Shown piece after piece: positions 43,519 through 64,000 of a stretch of 64,000 nucleotides of DNA (within the stretch, counting starts at the first letter, position 1; every line of letters begins with the position of its first letter). The notes beneath the pieces are model-generated. The model saw nothing but the letters and a program-made list of their open reading frames with translations, made no database searches and was not told where the DNA came from. The position numbers were made by a program, and so were the translations under genes. This DNA comes from Lamellibrachia columna (Eukaryota > Annelida > Polychaeta > Sabellida > Siboglinidae): NCBI GenBank assembly GCA_963662155.1, contig OY759263.1, positions 25,670,048 to 25,734,047 of the forward strand, in the 5' to 3' direction.

Positions 43519-44023
43519 TATAAACGTTTTAAAAATGTTCTCAAATATCCATATAATAGAGATATATTTTCGCTTTTATCTTGGGGGTACATAACATTCC
43601 GTGTTTCCCTAGTGGTCACATTTATTGCGAGCAAAATAAGATGCTACGGGGTAGGATTCAGTACTATAAATAATGTGTGGGTGCGTGCGAGCGTGCGATC
43701 GTGCATATTTGTAATTCTTTCAAAACTCTACTAGATGTCAACTCATTAATTATATATTTTTTGTATTAAGGCATCTGCATTGAAAGAGACCCTTTTCGAT
43801 CGCATTTCTTTGACAAGATATGTGCCAGGTCGCCTTCAGTGGGTTTTTGCCAAAATGCAGCGGTTTTTTGCCAAAACGCAGCGTGGATGTCACTGACCTG
43901 TGTAGAGATACCACTGACCTGTGCTTGAATCGTTGTATCATAGTGTAAAAGTCATGTACCCCTTTAGCTTTATCAGGGGGATAAGTGGTTTATTTAAACG
44001 GATTGATGAGGACATTAACCAGT

Positions 44024-44131
<108 letters not shown>

Positions 44132-44665
44132 ATAATTGTACGAAAGCAGAATTGTACTAAGAGAGAACGAATTGAGAATGCTGAGATATTGTTTGAATAA
44201 AACTGTTATGATATAGCGAACTTCTGTTATGGAGGGGTAAATTTCTTTATTTGTATTTACTAGTCAACTGAGTTAGGCCCTGGCTGAATGAAGTGGGTTG
44301 ATCCGGGAATTTGTTTTAATGATTTCAGTGAGTAATGGCGAAGCTTACGAGATTTTTTAGCACCTTACATCTGGCGAGCTTACAATGTCAACTGATAAGA
44401 ACTCAGCGGTCTTGTTTTACTAATGGGTGTTCTAATTATGTCAACAAACATCCTCGTCGCCCAGTGGCGAACTACACCCTTTGCAACAAAATTAATGTTG
44501 TCAAAGATTTTTCTAATGGCACATCCATCCACGAAATGGTCGTCACTGGTACTAGCTTGTGAAAAGGCACCAACTCCTTAAAGCGAACAAGATAAGTTCT
44601 CAGTTACCATAGGTTTGTACTATTATATAAAAGACTACTCTGAAATGCAATGTTAGTTATGTTTC

Positions 44666-44670
<5 letters not shown>
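44132..44670. other. Spacer between duplication units
   Basis: No gene recognised. A 75-codon frame at 44335-44562 has no motif. The 24-bp phrase aattgtactaagagagaacg plus aatt at about 44150 occurs in inverted orientation near 63397-63420, next to another AT array. Confidence 0.5.
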
Positions 44671-44986
<316 letters not shown>

Positions 44987-44996
44987 ATACGCCGTC

Positions 44997-52355
<7,359 letters not shown>

Positions 52356-52457
52356 CAGAAGTCAGTTATGAATATCGAAATACCGCCGAATGAAGAATCA
52401 CAACGTTGTCGTATATATTGTCTTTACGTATTTCTTGCCGAATGGTGTAATCTTTTA

Positions 52458-52476
52458 AATAAAAGTTTAAAATAAA
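52458..52476 (+). terminator. Polyadenylation signals of FREP gene 2
   Basis: AATAAA at 52458 and 52471, about 103-116 bp after the stop. Confidence 0.6.
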
Positions 52477-53097
52477 ACGTACCGTTAGTGACAATTAAAT
52501 AAGTTATCAAGATAATACAGTTGAAACAGGACAATAGTGTTTTGTGACAATTTGTTTCAAATATCTTCCTGTTAACAAAACTGTTGGCGTGTGACACTCT
52601 CGTCTTTAGTGTATTTCAACGCGATGCATGTTATGCATTTTACTTATATTAATTTTACTCAAGTAAACAGCTGCCTGCTTTATGCCGCCTGAAGTTATTC
52701 ATGTAACATGGGTCATCCCATACTTGCGGAACACTTTAAACTACTGCTCTATAAAAAAATTCTGATCATTCTACCTTTGATGGGACATGTTTGCATGACC
52801 TGTGTGCTTACTGTGTGAATGGTGGTCAGGATAAATTATTCATATAGAAAAAACTAACCATTGCACAAGTGGTGCACTCTTGCCTGGCTCTGCATAAAGA
52901 ATGGTTAGTATGTAGCCTATCAAAATAGATACTATGTCAGAGTGTGTTCTGTTGTAAAGGGGAGATTTCTTAATGATACAATGTACACATTTAGTTGTTA
53001 ATATTACGTATTTTTAGATAATAAGTAATTGTATTCCCGTGATCAGTACAAAATAGGTAAACTATACTACACTACATGCGACTACGTTTAATGAAAG

Positions 53098-53280
53098 ACA
53101 TGTTGATTTAATGCACACGCACGCATGCACGAACGAATGAACGCGCGCGAATGCACACAGACACACACACACACACACGTATGCACGAACTCGCACACAC
53201 ACACGGGCACGCACACACACACACGCACGCACACACGCACGCACGCACACACACAAACAAACACACACACACACACAGTA
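53098..53280. repeat. (CA)n/(CGCA)n microsatellite, unit 2
   Basis: Shorter and more interrupted than 33861-34040. Confidence 0.9.
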
Positions 53281-54820
53281 CATGTGTATGTTATGTAGTT
53301 TGTTTTTAGCCAATCGACACCGCCCTGTGCAAATCCAGCTGCGCCACATCTACTCGTCTCGCACATCGCTCCACACCTTCACAAATAGCCCATCAAAGTA
53401 CATACACCAAAGGAATGAAACAGAAAAAAAAACGTATATAATTAGAGAAACACACGATTCCTTACGTTGTGTGCATGTGCGTATGGTTTCAGCCGATGGT
53501 GACAGTCTTTGTTTATCGTAAGACGTCGATCAAAACGCCAGGTGGAGCAAGACTTGATTTGTTGTGTATTTAGATTGTAATATCTAGCGCGGCAGATTAA
53601 TCATAGAAAGGACGAACACATATGAATTTCCACGTGAATTGTATTCACTATCGGGTAACATAACAAATAAAACGAGTCTACTATAAGGGCTACTCCAAAC
53701 CATGGACGCGTTTGGTCTGTCAAAAGAAATCTACAACACTGTAGCCTTTGAATAACACAGTTCCTATGCTCAGGACAATCGGTAGTTAAAAATCACTATA
53801 TAAACAGTACATCAACGGCGGACGCCACAATGTTCTCCATCGAGTTCTCGATATATATGCAGTACGAGACTCTCGGGCGGTGACGTCCATGCAGCGGTCC
53901 CGCCGGACGACGGGCGGTGTATCTCTGCGCGGTGTGACCGGGCGGTCCCTTTCCCAAGTCACGAAGATCGCTTGCTCTCGGTTGACATGAAACGCCATTT
54001 CCAGGTTCAGCTATGTGCCTCAATTCCACCCAATAGCCCGATACTCCGGGGACAACTGCGTTGCTTTGCCAAATAATTGTCTACGTCTGGCTCACTTCGG
54101 CCCGTCGCACTGTAAATACGCACATCCGTGCACCACCAAATCAGTCTGGTTTCCTTCCCCTTCTCCGCTTAAGTAAAAGCCTATATCACCTAACTCCGTC
54201 ACATAACATCAACACTTCACTAATTTGATCCTGAACATTCAATTGGCCGTCTCAATGGGGTCTCAGCATCGTTCTCATATACTTCTCCTGTCACCTTTTG
54301 TATCCATCCCGTATGTCAATGTGTGTTTCCTCCATTACACCGCATTTTCTCTAAAGCTACACACCAGTGCTAGTGTAGGACAACTGTACTGTGTAATAGC
54401 GATCCTATGCTAACTATGCTATTGGTAGATCCTATAGGAGAATTTTGCAACGCTTCTTTAACAGCGCACCACTGATTGATATAAGTACATAATCGCATAT
54501 TACATAACACCGATCAGCCGTGTTCCACCTGACCAGTGGGCTAACAATGTAACACATTCCACGTATGTACCTCGTTGCACAAACCACTATCACGCATGTT
54601 TAATTTCTCAATCCCTAAATCATGAAAGTGTCCTGCGACGGTTCATCGCTCTGAGCCCAACTTCGCTTTTACTGAAAGAAAGGAAGCAATGGTCTTCTTG
54701 GTCAACTCGTTTTGACAGCTTAATTAGCATAGATAAAGAACAATAGTACACATCTTGACCAAAGAGACATACGTGATTTATCATGTGTTTTGTTAGCTTT
54801 TATGAAGGTGCACTAAGCGA
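53281..54820. other. Unit 2 intergenic stretch
   Basis: Collinear with 34041-35600, including the ctatataaac motif (about 53793). No recognised gene. Confidence 0.45.
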
Positions 54821-55994
54821 GACCATTACTGTCATCGGCAGATGGCCAAGATATCCAGTCAATTACAAGGCATCATCATCACCAACAGTACCAACTTTCA
54901 CTTGGAGCGTTCACATGAACAGCAGGTGATTATATAATATAATTCATGCATGCAAACGTGGATACATACATACAAAACTTGGACGGGAAAACGTTTTATT
55001 ATCGAATAGCAAAGATACGCTTTACAATATAATAGCAACCGACGGTTCATTAGTTTCAAACTAATACAACTGGTGACACCACGTTACTGTCTCATGCTAA
55101 TCTATAATATTGCTTCCTCTTTAGCATAAACGTCACCGGTCAACATTGCCAAGAGTCCAATCATCCTACATGATTAAATGTACAGGATGTTATTACAAAT
55201 CCGGAATGTATCGTTTCTTTGTATAATCTTCCTCACCAACGTATCGCAACATGAGTAAACAATAGAGATAGTGAAATCAAATTCCTACTTTACGTCCAAT
55301 CGATTCCTTGGCAAATGGATGTGAAAGGACACTGCCTGATTTCAACAAATCCAGTGTCACATGCATTGTATACTCAGCTACAGACCGATAAGAATGTTGA
55401 GCAGTTAACCCGTAGTGATCTACGTACACCTGGCGACGCTGTGCACGGACTTTCACCAACCGCCTCTTGATCTTACCTGAGATCTACTTGTCAAAGTACA
55501 ATCGTACACACCTTGACCAAAGAGATACACATGATTTATCATGTGTTTTTGGAGCTTCTTGCAGGTGCAGAAAGCGAGTTCATTACTGTCAGGAGCGGAT
55601 AGCCAAGACACACAGTCAATTACAAGGTCTGCATCATCATCATAAAATGTCCTTCCGCGGTCCTTATAAGTATTTGTTCTGCACTAGGCTGCATACATTT
55701 CCTTGCTCGGAAGTTGGCGCGGTGGATGTGGTGAACACTGCACGTAGGTGTTCATTGTCATTTTTACGTGTTCGTTGTCACGTGTAAGTGTTCTAACGTC
55801 GACAGGACGGCTCCGTCGTCTTCTTCCGCGTCTGGGCCAGCTACAAGATTTAACACAGATTTGCCATCCAAGCCAAAGGCCCAGATGGCAAGTGGACAAG
55901 AAAGCCATTGGCTTATCGAGAGTCCAACCATTTTCATCTATGTGTAACCCTGGCGTGTGAGTACTTCATTCAGAACACGGATATGTTCTTACTC

Positions 55995-56610
<616 letters not shown>

Positions 56611-57124
56611 ATATGTGCTTTGTTTCAAAAACGCAAATTACATTTATTTTTGGCAAAAAGTTGCTTATAAAGATGATACTACCATGTATTGCCCCTTTTC
56701 TATGTCAGTACACAGTACGGTTAATAATTATTGCTCTTTGTGTTTATTTTGCTGTGAATGTTTAACCTTCATGCAAATCAAGCAATTAGTGCATTACATA
56801 ATTTACTGTTTGCGCGTAGACATATCAGACAACGAACGGGAGGCATTTCTGTTTGCTGTATTAGCACTTCCGGCACTTGTTTACTGCTGCGTGCAGGCGA
56901 ATGAGACGACGTGATCGTGCGAAATGTATTTTAGCACTTCCCAATACTATTTAAATGTCGTAGAACAATGTTCTAAATGGCCGAAAATTCTGATAATCTG
57001 TTGATGTTTTATGGCGCACATTTTAATAAGCGATTGGACTATTAAGCGGCAAGAACAGGAATTTGTTATAGCTGCAATATGGCTTGGGCTTTTTATCAAT
57101 CACGCGATTAACCCATAACATAAT

Positions 57125-58290
57125 GCCTTTTATACTTGTTCTCGAACATGGGTACCAAGACGCTCTATCATTAGTTGTACTTCACAGCAACGTAACATCC
57201 GTCCACTTAAGAATCCTACACTTCAGCCTATGCGGAAGCACCGCCCAATCCGGGATATCGAATGTTCGACCCAATTTCCCGTCTCACCAACCCGCTACTA
57301 AATATCCCACTCTCTCAAACTGTTAAATTTCACACAAAAAACCACGTGTGGTTTTACCTTTATTAATTCAGCTAGTCGACGATAATCCTAATAATTTAGA
57401 CGTACGCTGTATATACACTAGCATGAGATGGTGTGCAGGGGTCTCAACCTCTAACCTCCCACCTGTATAGGCTTGCCATCATCCCATCTCTCACCTGTTT
57501 TGGGGGTCAACCTCCCACCAATTTTAAGAATCCACCTCCCACTAACCCACTTCCCGGCTCCCACCTTTTTTCAGGTCAACCTCCCACGTCCCACTCTCTT
57601 CCACACACCCACTATCATAATTGTCGCCGGAATCGTGTTAAAGTGGTGGTGCTTTAATGTATGTGGCGCCATCTGGCTATACAATTTGGACGGTTTCATT
57701 GTAGATAATGTTTACATGCTGTCCACCAGGTTTGTTTCTCGTTATGTGGAGGACACTGCACTTGCGAGGGTGGAATTCCATTTGCTAAGTTCCTTCCCAT
57801 GTGGTAGCGTGTCCAGATCCCGGGAAGGGTTGCTGCCCCTGCACTGTTGAATATTGTCATGGTGATAACTCAATCAAAAACAAATGTATTAATAAGTGTG
57901 TGCAGTTGGGTTTGTTGATACTGGAGTGAGCAGCATGTATTACTGTTTAACTCTCCACGATATTTGGAGGCTATGCTGGATACACATGTGGGACAACGAA
58001 TGTGGTTATTTCCTGTGTCGATTGCAGCTGTACGAATCTACAGAAAACAGGATCTAACATCTTGTTTCACATGTAAGAATCCTTAATTTCACAAAACTTG
58101 TTTAGTTGACTGTCATCATGAACAAACAATAGAGCCATCAACTTAGTAGCATAACAATTTTAGACGACATTGCATCTGGCATATATGTGCTAATTCATAG
58201 TAAATTATGTAAGTGTGATGAATACCTTAACAACAAATGATTTAATATTCATGTTATTATATACAGACCTAGTACGACGCATTATTTACC
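57125..58290. other. Unit 2 stretch with dispersed repeat copy 3
   Basis: Homologous to 40231-41380, with the dispersed repeat at 57717-57860. No gene is recognised. Confidence 0.55.
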
Positions 58291-59850
58291 AACATGTTTG
58301 ATGAGCGGTGTGTGGCAGTGGTCCCATCTCTTCCACCTCCCACCAATGTTAGGACCATGGCAACCTGCCACCTCCAACTTATTGTCACATGCAGATGCCA
58401 AGACGTAAAGAAAAGGCCAGAACATCGGGCACCATGGATTCAGGCAATGAGGAGGAAAGGCTGGACTCAAACAAACAACAGTTTTATTTGCACTGAATGT
58501 TTTCAGTAGAAGTGTTTTGTGATTCGTCCAAACAAGATTGGAAGACGACTCGATGATTGGTTCCCTCCATTTCCAACTACCCTTCCCACCTGCAACCGAA
58601 ACAACAGAAACTGAGAAACGTAAGACAGCACCCTGCTGAGTCATATGTAGGCATATGTGGTAGAAGTTCATGATGTTCGTGCAAAAGGGTCTCGCAGATT
58701 AAGTACAGAACATAGTTACGCAATACAAGACCAGCTATTATCTTCAAAGATGCTTGAGAAAACTGCACAATTAAAACGGAAAATAAAGATCTTGAATCAA
58801 GAGGTTAGAAGAAAATAGCAGAATATTTTAAAAAATGACAGTCCTTCTCAACTCATGTTAAACTTTGTCGGAATGGCCCAACACATCTATCGAAACCAAC
58901 TTACCAAGGATCGACAAGGTCGAACAAATATACTGAACAAATCAAACAGTTTGCACTCACCCTACATTACTACTCCCCAAGGCATACGACTACGTCAGAA
59001 CAATACTACACTTGCCACACCCAATCGACATCAGAAGTTGGGCAGCTTTCGTCGATTATGAGCCTCTCACACAGGTGATCGACACTCCTACCAAAGCAAA
59101 CCATGGATGAAAGACTGCGTCTTCATTTTAGAAGCCATGGCAATTCACAAAGAAATCGTCGGTGAACCAGTTGGCAGACGTTATGTTGGATTTGCAGATT
59201 ACCTGACGCTGACGACAACTTATCCACTGAAGCTTTGGTGTTTGTAAGCGTAACAGGACATTGGAAGCACACTGTCGCCTGATTGTCTAGCTTTGTTGAT
59301 CAAATCCGGAATCAATGTCAACGCAGTTGTGTTTGATGCAAAACGCGCATTGAGTACTACGTGCACAATATGAATGTCCGTGTTGTAGCACGGACCATCA
59401 GTTCGTCAGTGGCCGATGCCACAGACTTCCTCCGAGAATATACGGCCAAGAAGGAAGTGAGGAAACCACACATTTCTTTCGAAAAGTTGATAGCTTTTCA
59501 ATCTGTTAAACACGAAAACTATACATGGAAGAGGATCAAACCTCCATTGTGTTTAGAAAATATGAGGGAGTGGGAACAATTTCTGGAAGAAATATATGAC
59601 TACATAATGAACTTGAAAGACGACAAGGGCAGACCACGGAGAGCAGGACGTGGCAAAACGGCAATAATTTGGTTTTGCAGCAGCGAGGAAATCACTCATC
59701 AACATCAGCATTGACCTTATCACCCAGACACAGAGGAGGGAGGAACAACAACCCTATTGTAAAGCATTTCAAGTTAGCCCTCCGCAGAATACTGATGAGG
59801 AACAGCATTTCGCTGTGCAGCACTGGAAATTGCACATACTGCATATTTGT
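58290..59850 (+). pseudogene. THAP-domain P-element-type transposase relic (unit 2)
   Basis: Same relic as 41380-43400: WIQAMRRKGWTQTNNSFICT (about 58430), KDCVFILEAMAIHKEIVGEP, GRRYVGFADYL (about 59185), NAVVFDAK, then MNVRVVARTISSSVADATDF in a 117-codon frame at 59361-59714 with EEIYDYIMNLKDDKG, and ALRRILMRNSISLCSTGNCT near 59780. About 250 bp between VVFD and the NMNVR region and about 510 bp at the 3' end are missing relative to unit 1; remaining frames are slightly better preserved. Confidence 0.8.
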
Positions 59851-60279
59851 AACTCTTTCAAAACTCTACTAGATGTCAACTCATTAATTATATTTTTTTT
59901 CAATATTAAGTCATCTGCATTTACAGAGGCCCTTTTCGATCGCATTTGTTTGATAAAACATGTGCAAGGTCGTCTCCAGTGGGTTCTTGCTGTAATGCAG
60001 CGTGGATGTCACTGACCTGTGCTTGCATCGCTGTATCATAGTGTAAACGGCATGTACCCCTTTAGCTTTAGCAGGTGGATAAGTGGTTTATTTAAATGGG
60101 TTGATGAGGAAATTAACTAGTAGTGGGAGTTGAACAATAAATCAGCTTCGTGGAAATGTGATATGAGAACCGGACTGTACCAGTAGAAACACAACATTTA
60201 TTTTGAAACATCTATATCTAGAAAGCGGACGGAACAGACATATTAATAGTTCCTTCATAATGGAAAGAAGCAAACATAA

Positions 60280-61006
60280 CGCCGCTATTTAAGAAGGGAT
60301 CGAGGAACAAGCCAGAAAATTACAGACCAGTGAGTTTAACATCAGTTGTATGTAAATTACTTGAAACATTAATTAGAGACCACATGGTGGAATGCCTTAT
60401 AAAACATAAATTAATAAATACATCTCAACATGGGTTCATTAAAGCAAGGTCATGTCGAACCAATCTCTTATGTTTTTTTGAAGAAATTAGAAAGTGGGCA
60501 GATGACGGGTCACTAGTGGATGTTGTCTACTTAGATTTTCAGAAAGCTTTGGATAAAGTGCCACATCAAAGATTGTTACTTTAGTTAGACCACACTTAGA
60601 ATATTGTATTCAAGCATGGAGGACATAGACAAGCTAGAAAGAATACAACGAAGAGCAACTAAAATAATTCCAGAATTGAGAGACCTTAATTTACGAAAGC
60701 CGCTTATTACAATGTGGTTTGACAACGCTAGATACCAGGAGATTAAGAGGATACCAAAGTGTTTAAAATAGTGAACGGTTATGAGGATGTTGATACGAAT
60801 ATGTTCTTCAAACTTAAAGAAGGCAGTAGAACCAGAGGACACAAAGCAGCATTAGTTAAGGAGCAGTGTAGGTTGGACATGAGAAAGTACTCTTTCTCAC
60901 AGAGGGTGATAAATGAATGGAACAAACTGCCGAATGATTGTGTTAATGCTAGTAGTGTGAATATGTTTAAAAATAGAATTGATATATATCTGCTAAGAGC
61001 GGGCTA
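60280..61006 (+). pseudogene. LINE (CR1/L2-like) reverse transcriptase with catalytic core deleted
   Basis: The frame 60330-60584 reads LTSVVCKLLETLIRDHMVEC, INTSQHGFIKARSCRTNLL and VVYLDFQKALDKVPHQRLL (motif A Asp kept). It then jumps straight to VRPHLEYCIQAW and LERIQRRATK, removing motif B and the Y-A-D-D motif. The C-terminal tail (60759-61006) has VFKIVNGYEDVDTNMFFKL and YSFSQRVINEWNKLPNDCVN. The style matches the LINE whose endonuclease opens this window. Confidence 0.8.
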
Positions 61007-61089
61007 AACATGAGATGAGACAATTGTTCGACTCTCGATAAGCCAATGTCTTCCTTGTCCACTTGCCATCTGGAACTTGTTGTTTGGGA

Positions 61090-62860
61090 TGGCAGTGTTG
61101 TTAAATCTTGTTAAAATGCACTAGATGGGTCAGTAAACCCATTAACCTCGTGGAAATAAGCCACAGTTGAAACCGTTGACGCAATGGACGAGAAAGCCAA
61201 ATCTAATGCAAATATATGCGCAATAAACAGCAAGATCATGTAAACAAAAACTGGCAAGCACAAGGGAACATCTGTCGAACCATAAAAGGCTACACATTTC
61301 TTCCAAGCGCGCACATGATGGGCCCTGGATGACGGTGCTAGTGACGCTGTCAGCACGAGCTCTAAAGAATCACTAAGCCGGCTGGGGATACATGGTACGG
61401 CACTTCCCTTGGACTGACCGTCCCCCAGGGCGCCAACACACGGAATTCGTCCAACTGTGAACGCGACAGTTTATCAGCGAGAATATTACACCGACCTGGT
61501 ATGTGGGATGCAGCGAAGTTAATATTAAATCTGATGCACGCCAATAACAGTGGACATAGCAATGTGATGATATGGGGCTCCCGCGATGTTTGCTTATTAA
61601 TAATAGGAACAAGGGCTTCGTTGTCAGTGAAGAAACATATACTCTAGTTAGCCCAAACAGAACCCCACACATGCATTGCTACCATAATTGCATACAATTC
61701 TAAAGCAGCCACATTGTAGCAACGCCATGCTACTGGCCACACACCATAAAACCACTCTGGCCCGCAAATCGCCCCATAACCCATGCCACCAGCTGCATCT
61801 GTGTACAGTTGTAAGTAGTAACCTGTAAGAAAGTGTTCATCCAAGAAAAACGACCTACCATTGAAATGTGTCAAAAAGTCTAGCTATACCCCCAGATCTA
61901 AATTAGCTTGTCGTGTCAAGCGAATGTGATGGTGCGGCTTAAATAATCACATAGTTAAGTCGAGCAGTCTTCGCAGATAGGCCCTACCTGGGACAACAAC
62001 GGCACACCCAAAATTCAGTACACATTTGAGGGATTGAAGCTCTTTAAGTGTAACCTTCTATTTACGTGTGAACTCTAAGAGTAAAGCCCCGGCCTTTAAC
62101 AGTTTGTCGTCGGGCAGTCTCGCCTCCATGCGGACGGCATCCAAGATTATCCCCAAAAATGTGATGGAAGAAGAGAGACCTATAGTCTTACCGGGCGCAA
62201 GCGGTACCCCAGGTTGGTTGCAAAGGTCAATAAAAGCCATCAAGTCATGTTCACATTTACCCGCGGAATGGGCCACAAAGAGAAAATCATCGATCACATG
62301 CACTACTTCAGTCGCTTCCAACTTATGCTTGGCAGCACACTCCAAAGCCGAGTTGAAACATTCAAAAATGGCACAACAACTAGAGCAGCCCTTTGGGAGA
62401 ACTGCATCCATATAGAACTTCCCTAGCCACTGAAATCCCAGCAAAGGGCGTTCATCTGGTGAGACGGGCATAATGCGAAACTCAGATTCAACATCGACTT
62501 TAGCCATATACACAGAATGCGGTGAACGTTTAATAAAATAAATGGCATCCTGAATAGTGGCATACTGCACTGAAGACATCTCCTTAAGAATAAAATCGTT
62601 CACTGAAGAACCCTCTTGATACGACAGGTGGTGAATCATTCTAAATTCACCCAGGATTTTCTTAGGCACAACGCCCAGACGAGATATCCTGTAATTGGGG
62701 AAAATGGCACAACATCATGTGGCCCTAATATCCGACCTAGCGCTATTTCCTTCTTTAGTTTACGGTCTATGACCCCGGAAAAGTGTCGGCCGACTGCAGA
62801 TTACGTATCACATAAGTGGGCGGTGGCGGCACACCCACACAGCCTATCTGGAAGCCGTAG
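61090..62860 (-). pseudogene. DIRS-type retroelement: RT, RNase H and start of tyrosine recombinase
   Basis: From 62860 down: IDRKLKKEIALGRI (pre-RT, frameshifted); an open frame 62669-62058 (203 residues) with GEFRMIHHLSYQEGSSVNDF, YMAKVDVESEFRIMPVSPDE, LPKGCSSCCAIFE and HVIDDFLFVAH (catalytic V-I-D-D); LSSSITFLGIILD; then RNase H (LQLYTDAAGGMGYGAICG, AALELYAIMVAMHVW, IPGRCNILADKLSR) over 61874-61362; then LTASLAPSSRAHHVRAWKKC, the N-terminal SAM-like domain of a tyrosine recombinase, to about 61111. DIRS/Ngaro elements integrate with this recombinase, not an integrase. The catalytic R-H-R-Y part is absent and several frameshifts occur, so it is dead. Confidence 0.85.
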
Positions 62861-63035
62861 GTCAATCGATCAACAAAATATATAACTAAATTGCAAGCGC
62901 TGTGGGACAAACAGGGGAAGACATCCTATTTCCTAGACCAAGCTGGCGGACCAGGGCAGATGACGGTCCGGCGGGAGGATGGGACGGAGATGGAGAACTG
63001 GAACCATATCGCTTCTCAAAGAAACAACGAAGGTC

Positions 63036-63040
<5 letters not shown>
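62861..63040. other. Short unassigned stretch before the AT arrays
   Basis: An open plus-strand frame ([19 protein letters not shown]) is not recognised. The last about 30 bp (aaagaaacaacgaaggtcaa plus aattatata) recur inverted at 63725-63755. Confidence 0.4.
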
Positions 63041-63129
<89 letters not shown>

Positions 63130-63132
63130 ATA

Positions 63133-63214
<82 letters not shown>
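63041..63214. repeat. (AT)n microsatellite
   Basis: Long AT array with a few interruptions (tacata, ttttta). Confidence 0.97.
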
Positions 63215-63218
<4 letters not shown>

Positions 63219-63439
63219 CATGCAACCACGGTTGCATACAGGATTTTAAGCTAGCTTCAACGCGAGCAAAACACGGGAGGGTCATTAGGTTAATCATGCT
63301 AATTTAGTGCAAAGACACCTGGATTCCTGACTAAACGCTCCCGTGACACCGCTAAACAAATCAGAGCACAGTGATCATGAAGACGACGCAGTTTGAATTC
63401 GTTCTCTCTTAGTACAATTTTGTTCTACCCCTGTCTTTT

Positions 63440-63585
<146 letters not shown>

Positions 63586-63645
63586 GTCACGTGGTCAAAC
63601 ATTACACTTACGTACTTCCATGTAACGATAGCAAATTACAAAAAC

Positions 63646-63696
63646 ATGTATGTATGTATGTATGTATGTATGTATGTATGTATGTATGTATGTATG

Positions 63697-63733
<37 letters not shown>

Positions 63734-63791
63734 GACCTTTGTTGTTTCTTTGTCCCCCGTTGACATGCAATTGCAATGGATTTTTGGTAGT

Positions 63792-63855
<64 letters not shown>

Positions 63856-63864
63856 GTATGTATG

Positions 63865-63909
<45 letters not shown>
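63646..63909. repeat. (ATGT)n and (AT)n arrays
   Basis: (ATGT)n at 63646-63700, then AT to 63728, a 70-bp unique insert, and AT/ATGT to 63909. Confidence 0.95.
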
Positions 63910-63914
<5 letters not shown>

Positions 63915-64000
63915 ATGCCATTACTATTGTCATAGAACACCCTTAAACCAAATAGCATAATGCCCTACATGCTATTACGCAGTCTATGAATATAACTACC

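Noticed and set aside
44335..44562. 75-codon plus-strand frame in the inter-unit spacer
   Set aside because: No motif or paralog; length is within chance expectation.

Overview
The window is eukaryotic, invertebrate, repeat-rich and mostly non-coding. The spliced secreted fibrinogen-domain genes, the Polinton, DIRS, Gypsy, P-element/THAP and several LINE remnants, and the abundant (AC)n, (AT)n and (GGTC)n arrays fit a marine invertebrate, most plausibly a lophotrochozoan such as a mollusc. That placement is inference from repeat content and gene family, not from a marker gene. I saw no rRNA, functional tRNA or CRISPR array. Layout: 1-7130 is a graveyard of nested mobile elements: a CR1/L2-like LINE on the minus strand (endonuclease plus SGNH-esterase ORF1), a decayed Polinton/Maverick on the plus strand (PolB, packaging ATPase, small ORFs, integrase), a Gypsy gag on the minus strand with a primer-binding-site-like motif, and a plus-strand LINE reverse transcriptase. 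7160-9600 holds two host-gene fragments (a GT31-like glycosyltransferase piece and an HSP70 piece) and two short diverged tandem repeats. 10600-12340 is a run of strand-asymmetric simple repeats. 12640-12985 is a tRNA-derived SINE. 13265-18914 is a DNA transposon with about 430-bp terminal inverted repeats and one long transposase gene on the minus strand, broken by one stop and three frameshifts; it carries an XPG/FEN1-like nuclease module and a Cys-rich tail. 21230-26128 is a LINE with two intact ORFs. From 26.5 to 60.1 kb the window is a tandem segmental duplication of a roughly 15-17.5 kb unit. Each unit holds a complete five-exon fibrinogen-related (FREP-like) gene with signal peptide, coiled coil and fibrinogen C-terminal domain, then a decayed FREP copy, Gypsy pol fragments and a THAP/P-element transposase pseudogene. 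The two genes have identical lengths for exons 2-5 (140, 97, 165 and 245 bp) and differ mainly in the coiled-coil exon and in point changes in the recognition domain. 60.2-62.9 kb holds a LINE remnant whose catalytic core is deleted and a minus-strand DIRS-type retroelement (RT, RNase H, start of tyrosine recombinase). The last kilobase is AT microsatellite. How the genes relate: the only likely functional host genes are the two FREPs, which encode secreted lectin-like proteins of the kind used in invertebrate innate recognition. The remaining coding sequence is mobile-element derived; the LINE at 21-26 kb looks potentially autonomous, and the long-TIR transposon is the most unusual element.
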